Source of the DNA: Nocardia asteroides
GTDB taxonomy: Bacteria; Actinomycetota; Actinomycetes; Mycobacteriales; Mycobacteriaceae
Length of the DNA: 64,000 bases
NCBI RefSeq assembly: GCF_021183625.1
Contig: NZ_CP089214.1
Location: 6,572,001 to 6,636,000, forward strand
Reading direction: 5' to 3'
Shown piece by piece: positions 61,210 to 64,000 of this stretch. Numbering within the stretch: the stretch's first letter is position 1; every line of letters starts with the position of its first letter. The notes under the pieces were generated by a model. The model made no database searches. It was not told where the DNA came from and saw only the letters and a program-made list of their open reading frames with translations. The position numbers were made by a program, and so were the translations under genes.

Positions 61210-62100
61210 GTGCCGGAACCGACGCCAGCCCCGAACGCCCCGATCGTCGCCGCGGTGGACGGCTCGGAGACGGCGTACCACGCCGCCGCCTGGGCCGCGG
61301 TCGACGCGCGGCTGCACGGCCGCCCGCTGCACCTGCTCTGCTCGATGGCCGTCCCGTTCGGCTACGGCGACCGGCCGACGCTGCCCGCGGGCGAGCGCGA
61401 CTGGCTGCGGGACGAGGGCGAACAGGCGCTGCGCGAGGCGGCGCGGATCGCCGAGGCGGCGGCGGGCGGGCCGGTCACCGTGACCGCCGAGCTGACCTTC
61501 GACTTCATCGTGCCCACCCTGCTCGACCGCTCGCGCACCGCGCACCGGCTCGTCCTCGGCAGCCGCGGGCTCGGCGCCTTCCGGCGCGGGTTGCTCGGCT
61601 CGGTGAGCACCGCGGTGGCCGGGCACGCGCACTGCCCGGTCGCGGTGGTGCGCACCCCGGCCGCGACCGACCCGGTGGCCGCGAGCAAACCCGTGCTGGT
61701 CGGGGTGGACGGCACCGAGAACAGCGTCGGCGCGCTCGAGGTCGCCTTCGCCGAGGCCGCCTTCCGCGGCGTCGGGCTGACCGCGCTGCACGCCTGGCGC
61801 GACACCAGCGGGCTCGACCTGCCGATCGACGACTGGGCCGGGGTGCGCGCCGGCGAGGAGGCGGCGCTCGCCGAGAGCCTGGCCGGCTACGCCGAGCAGT
61901 ACCCGGAGGTGCCGGTGCGCCGGATCGTCGTGGCCGACCGGCCGGTGCGCTCGCTGCTCGACGAATCGGCGAACGCCCAGCTCGTGGTGGTGGGCAGCCG
62001 GGGCCGCGGCGGTTTCACCGGGATGCTGCTCGGCTCCACCAGCAACGGGTTGCTGCACTCGGTGGAGATCCCGATCGTGGTGGTGCGCGCCGCGAGCTGA
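61210..62100 (+). CDS. tandem universal stress protein
   Basis: GTG 61210 follows GAGAGGAAG. Two USP domains are present: the first from APIVAAVDGSETAYHAAAW to AHCPVAVVRTP, the second from PVLVGVDGTENSVGALEVAF to IPIVVVRAAS. Each ends with the ATP-binding motif G-2x-G-9x-G (S), seen as LGSRGLGAFRRGLLGSVSTA and VGSRGRGGFTGMLLGSTSNG. Double USPs are typical of actinomycete hypoxia and dormancy regulons. Confidence 0.92.
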   Translation: MPEPTPAPNAPIVAAVDGSETAYHAAAWAAVDARLHGRPLHLLCSMAVPFGYGDRPTLPAGERDWLRDEGEQALREAARIAEAAAGGPVTVTAELTFDFIVPTLLDRSRTAHRLVLGSRGLGAFRRGLLGSVSTAVAGHAHCPVAVVRTPAATDPVAASKPVLVGVDGTENSVGALEVAFAEAAFRGVGLTALHAWRDTSGLDLPIDDWAGVRAGEEAALAESLAGYAEQYPEVPVRRIVVADRPVRSLLDESANAQLVVVGSRGRGGFTGMLLGSTSNGLLHSVEIPIVVVRAAS

Positions 62101-62207
62101 GCGCGAACGCCGTTGCCGGGCAGCGTGCTCGGTGATTCCGGTCACAGCCACCCGGTGGGCGGGTGAGGATCGAGGTCCGCTCGCCCTCCGACGTCGAAGG
62201 GACCGCC

Positions 62208-62744
62208 ATGGATCGCGCCGTGCCCCGTGCCAGCCGGAAAGCCCCGGAGGTTCCGTTCCCGCGCGGCGGGAATCGTCGCCGCTCCGGACCGCGGTCCGCC
62301 GCGACGGCCGTACCCGCGGGGGAGCCGGGCGGTCACACCCGCTCGCACCGCGACGGCGTGCTGCGGGTGGCCGCGGCACTGGCGTTCGCGGCGGCGCTCG
62401 GCACGGCCGCCGCCCCGGAGGCAGCGGCCACCGCCACCCAGATGCGGGTGCTCGGCGACATCAACTTCGGCTCCTCCACCACCTACGGCACCGGCTGCAC
62501 CTACACCGTGCAGGTGCTGGTGACGAACGCGGTGGAGCCGGTCACGCTGCTGGACAACGGCATCCCGATCGCGGTGCGGGTGCCCGACAGCGGCAACGCG
62601 CTGTTCACCTGGATCCCGGCGGTGCCGGGGCCGCACCGGCTCGAGGCCGTCCAGGCGCCCGACCGGGAGCCGACCGTGGCGGGCGACGTGCGGGTCGGCA
62701 CCGGAACGCACCTCGGCTACGCCTGCGTGGTCAACGGCGGCTGA
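62208..62744 (+). CDS. secreted immunoglobulin-like protein
   Basis: ATG 62208 has AAGG upstream. An unusually long basic N-region (about 50 residues, many Arg/Pro) precedes a hydrophobic core (LRVAAALAFAAALGTAAAP). The exported part is beta-rich (CTYTVQVLVTNAVEPVTLLD; ALFTWIPAVPGPHRLEAV) with two cysteines (GTGCTYT, GYACVV), suggesting one Ig-like domain. The function is unknown. Confidence 0.75.
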   Translation: MDRAVPRASRKAPEVPFPRGGNRRRSGPRSAATAVPAGEPGGHTRSHRDGVLRVAAALAFAAALGTAAAPEAAATATQMRVLGDINFGSSTTYGTGCTYTVQVLVTNAVEPVTLLDNGIPIAVRVPDSGNALFTWIPAVPGPHRLEAVQAPDREPTVAGDVRVGTGTHLGYACVVNGG

Positions 62745-62747
62745 GCG

Positions 62748-62972
62748 TCAGCGGCGCACCCGCCCGGTCATGGTGGTGAGCGGGACCCGGCCGGTCCAGC
62801 CGCAGGGCAGCGAGCAGGCGGCGACGACGGCGGTCTGCACGCCGCCGCCCGCCAGCATCTCGGTGGTGGCTGTGGCGCGGGCCGGGTAGCCGCACGCCTC
62901 GCATTTGCCGAAGTAGTCGAGGATCTCGCTCTCGCGCGAGTAGACCACCAGGGGGCTGTCAGTGGAATTCAT
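62748..62972 (-). CDS. small CxxC protein
   Basis: The 74-residue protein has CEACGYPA and a later ACSLPCGW, four cysteines that could bind zinc. It lacks a signal peptide. I do not recognise a named family, but the composition, start and C/G-ending codons look genuine. It converges on the secreted Ig-like gene with three bases between the stops. Confidence 0.7.
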   Translation of the reverse strand: MNSTDSPLVVYSRESEILDYFGKCEACGYPARATATTEMLAGGGVQTAVVAACSLPCGWTGRVPLTTMTGRVRR

Positions 62973-63146
62973 GGGCTGCTCTCGGACGTGGGAATGTGGT
63001 CCACCTCACGGTAGGAGCGGGATCGCTGGAAAGCTGCCGGTCAGGCGGTAGTCGGGGACACTCACAGCGGCGGCGCCCGGCTGTTGTGCTGGATCGGCGC
63101 GTGTCGCCCGCCGGGAATCGCCGGTGCGGGGTGGTAACGAGGTGAC

Positions 63147-64000
63147 ATGCGACCCGAGCACGAGAACTACGACGCGGTCGTCGTCGGCGGCGGGCACAAC
63201 GGCCTGGTCGCGGCGGCCTACCTGGCGCGGGCGGGCCGCCGGGTCGCGGTGCTGGAGCGCTCCGCGCACACCGGCGGCGCCGCCGTCTCGGCGCTGACCT
63301 TCCCCGGGGTCGGCGCCCGGCTCTCCCGCTACTCGTACCTGGTGAGCCTGCTGCCCGCGCGGATCGTCACCGACCTCGGGCTGAACTTCCGCACCGCGCG
63401 CCGCCGGATCTCCTCGTACACGCCGGTCGGCGACACCGGGCTGCTGATCGACACCGGCGATCCGGCGCGCACCGCGGCGAGCTTCCGGCGGATCACCGGC
63501 GCGGACCGCGAGCACCGCGCCTGGGGCGAGTTCGGCGCCCGCACCGGCGCGCTCGCGCGGGCCGTCTTCCCGACGCTCACCGAGCCGCTGCCGACCCGCG
63601 CCGAGCTGCGGGCCCGGCTCGGCGACGACGAACTCTGGGCCGCGGTCGTCGAGGAGCCGCTCGGCGCGCTGCTCGAGCGCACCTTCGCCGACGACGTGGT
63701 GCGCGGCGTCGCCTGCACCGATGCCCTGATCGGCACCTTCACGCACGCGCACGACCCGTCGCTGCGGCAGAACCGCTGCTTCCTCTACCACGTGATCGGC
63801 GGCGGCACCGGCGACTGGGACGTCCCGATCGGCGGCATGGGCGCGCTCACCGCCGAACTCGCCGCGGCCGCGATGCGGGCCGGGGCCGAGATCGTCACCG
63901 ACTGCGCGGTCACCCGGATCGAGACCGGCGCGGTGGCCTATGCCGACGGCGCGACCGGTGCCGCCGGGGCGGCGACCGCCGGGCACGTGCTGGTGAATGC
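63147..64000 (+). CDS. phytoene-desaturase-like FAD oxidoreductase, N-terminal part
   Basis: ATG 63147 has GAGG upstream and the frame runs off the window. The opening YDAVVVGGGHNGLVAAAYLA followed by VLERSAHTGGAAVSALTFPG is the FAD-binding signature of the CrtI-like/'FAD-dependent oxidoreductase' group (NAD(P)/FAD-binding, PYROXD2-like). VIGGGTGDWDVPIGGMGALT matches the conserved middle. The 284 visible residues are about half of the expected length. The substrate is unknown. Confidence 0.87.
   Translation, partial: MRPEHENYDAVVVGGGHNGLVAAAYLARAGRRVAVLERSAHTGGAAVSALTFPGVGARLSRYSYLVSLLPARIVTDLGLNFRTARRRISSYTPVGDTGLLIDTGDPARTAASFRRITGADREHRAWGEFGARTGALARAVFPTLTEPLPTRAELRARLGDDELWAAVVEEPLGALLERTFADDVVRGVACTDALIGTFTHAHDPSLRQNRCFLYHVIGGGTGDWDVPIGGMGALTAELAAAAMRAGAEIVTDCAVTRIETGAVAYADGATGAAGAATAGHVLVN

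Noticed and set aside
57232..62100. A 1622-codon open frame on the plus strand across five minus-strand genes and into the universal stress gene
   Set aside because: Only its last 296 codons (from GTG 61210) have family-like sequence. The rest is the antisense of the dehydrogenase, ligase, HHE remnant and amidase genes, a known artefact of C/G-ending codons.

Overview
The window reads as a chromosomal segment of a high-GC actinomycete, most likely Nocardiaceae (Nocardia-like). Supporting evidence is C/G-ending codon use over most of its length, a four-gene conservon (CvnA-D), Tat-exported Lcp/MpaB-type oxygenases, a cutinase, DUF5753/DUF6879 regulator pairs, an AztABCD-type zinc import locus and many Sec or lipoprotein exports. 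The genus is an inference from gene content.

Region A (1-14.2 kb) is ordinary backbone: the end of an alpha-hydroxy-acid oxidase, a LacI regulator broken by an in-frame amber codon, an alpha/beta hydrolase, a three-gene MpaB/TetR/FAD-oxidoreductase block, an Lcp-like gene with heme-ligand residues, a cutinase, a DHA2 exporter, a secreted cupin, a DUF4232-like lipoprotein and a regulator operon whose XRE-DUF5753 member is frameshifted.

Region B (14.5-36.2 kb) is a mobile accessory island of visibly lower GC. It starts with an IS5-family element (CTAG target duplication) inside what looks like a tyrosine-recombinase remnant. It then carries two small HTH proteins, an XPD-like helicase fused to a PD-(D/E)XK-like nuclease, a dead IS, and a two-gene unit of a TIR-DeoRC fusion plus a 175-aa partner. 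An IS256-type pseudogene and a pair of essentially identical IS3-family elements in inverted orientation (23.1-25.6 and 34.7-36.0 kb) follow. The left IS3 copy is split by a second intact IS3 element with a clean GAT duplication. Between the two copies lies an eight-gene, same-strand, tightly packed biosynthetic-looking operon: GLYK-type kinase, 2OG-Fe(II) oxygenase, ATP-grasp, APH-like kinase, SDR, GMC oxidoreductase, HAD-IIA phosphatase and a divergent pyruvoyl S-adenosylmethionine-decarboxylase homologue. The island ends at a serine-recombinase C-terminal fragment and a tRNA-Pro(GGG).

Region C (36.5-64 kb) is backbone again: a DUF1206 membrane protein, an exonuclease-BRCT-BRCT-TerD fusion, a second DHA2 exporter, an LLM oxidoreductase and YceI pair, the conservon (with abrupt internal changes of codon usage), an SGNH hydrolase, the zinc locus with a Zur-like box and an AztB permease fused to an AztD-like domain, a secreted S1 protease, an XRE regulator, a TrpF-like protein, a zinc alcohol dehydrogenase, a YbdK/EgtA-type ligase, an amidase, a tandem universal stress protein and the start of a phytoene-desaturase-like oxidoreductase.

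The best candidates for undescribed biology are the TIR-DeoRC plus 175-aa pair, the neighbouring helicase-nuclease, and the IS3-flanked eight-gene operon.
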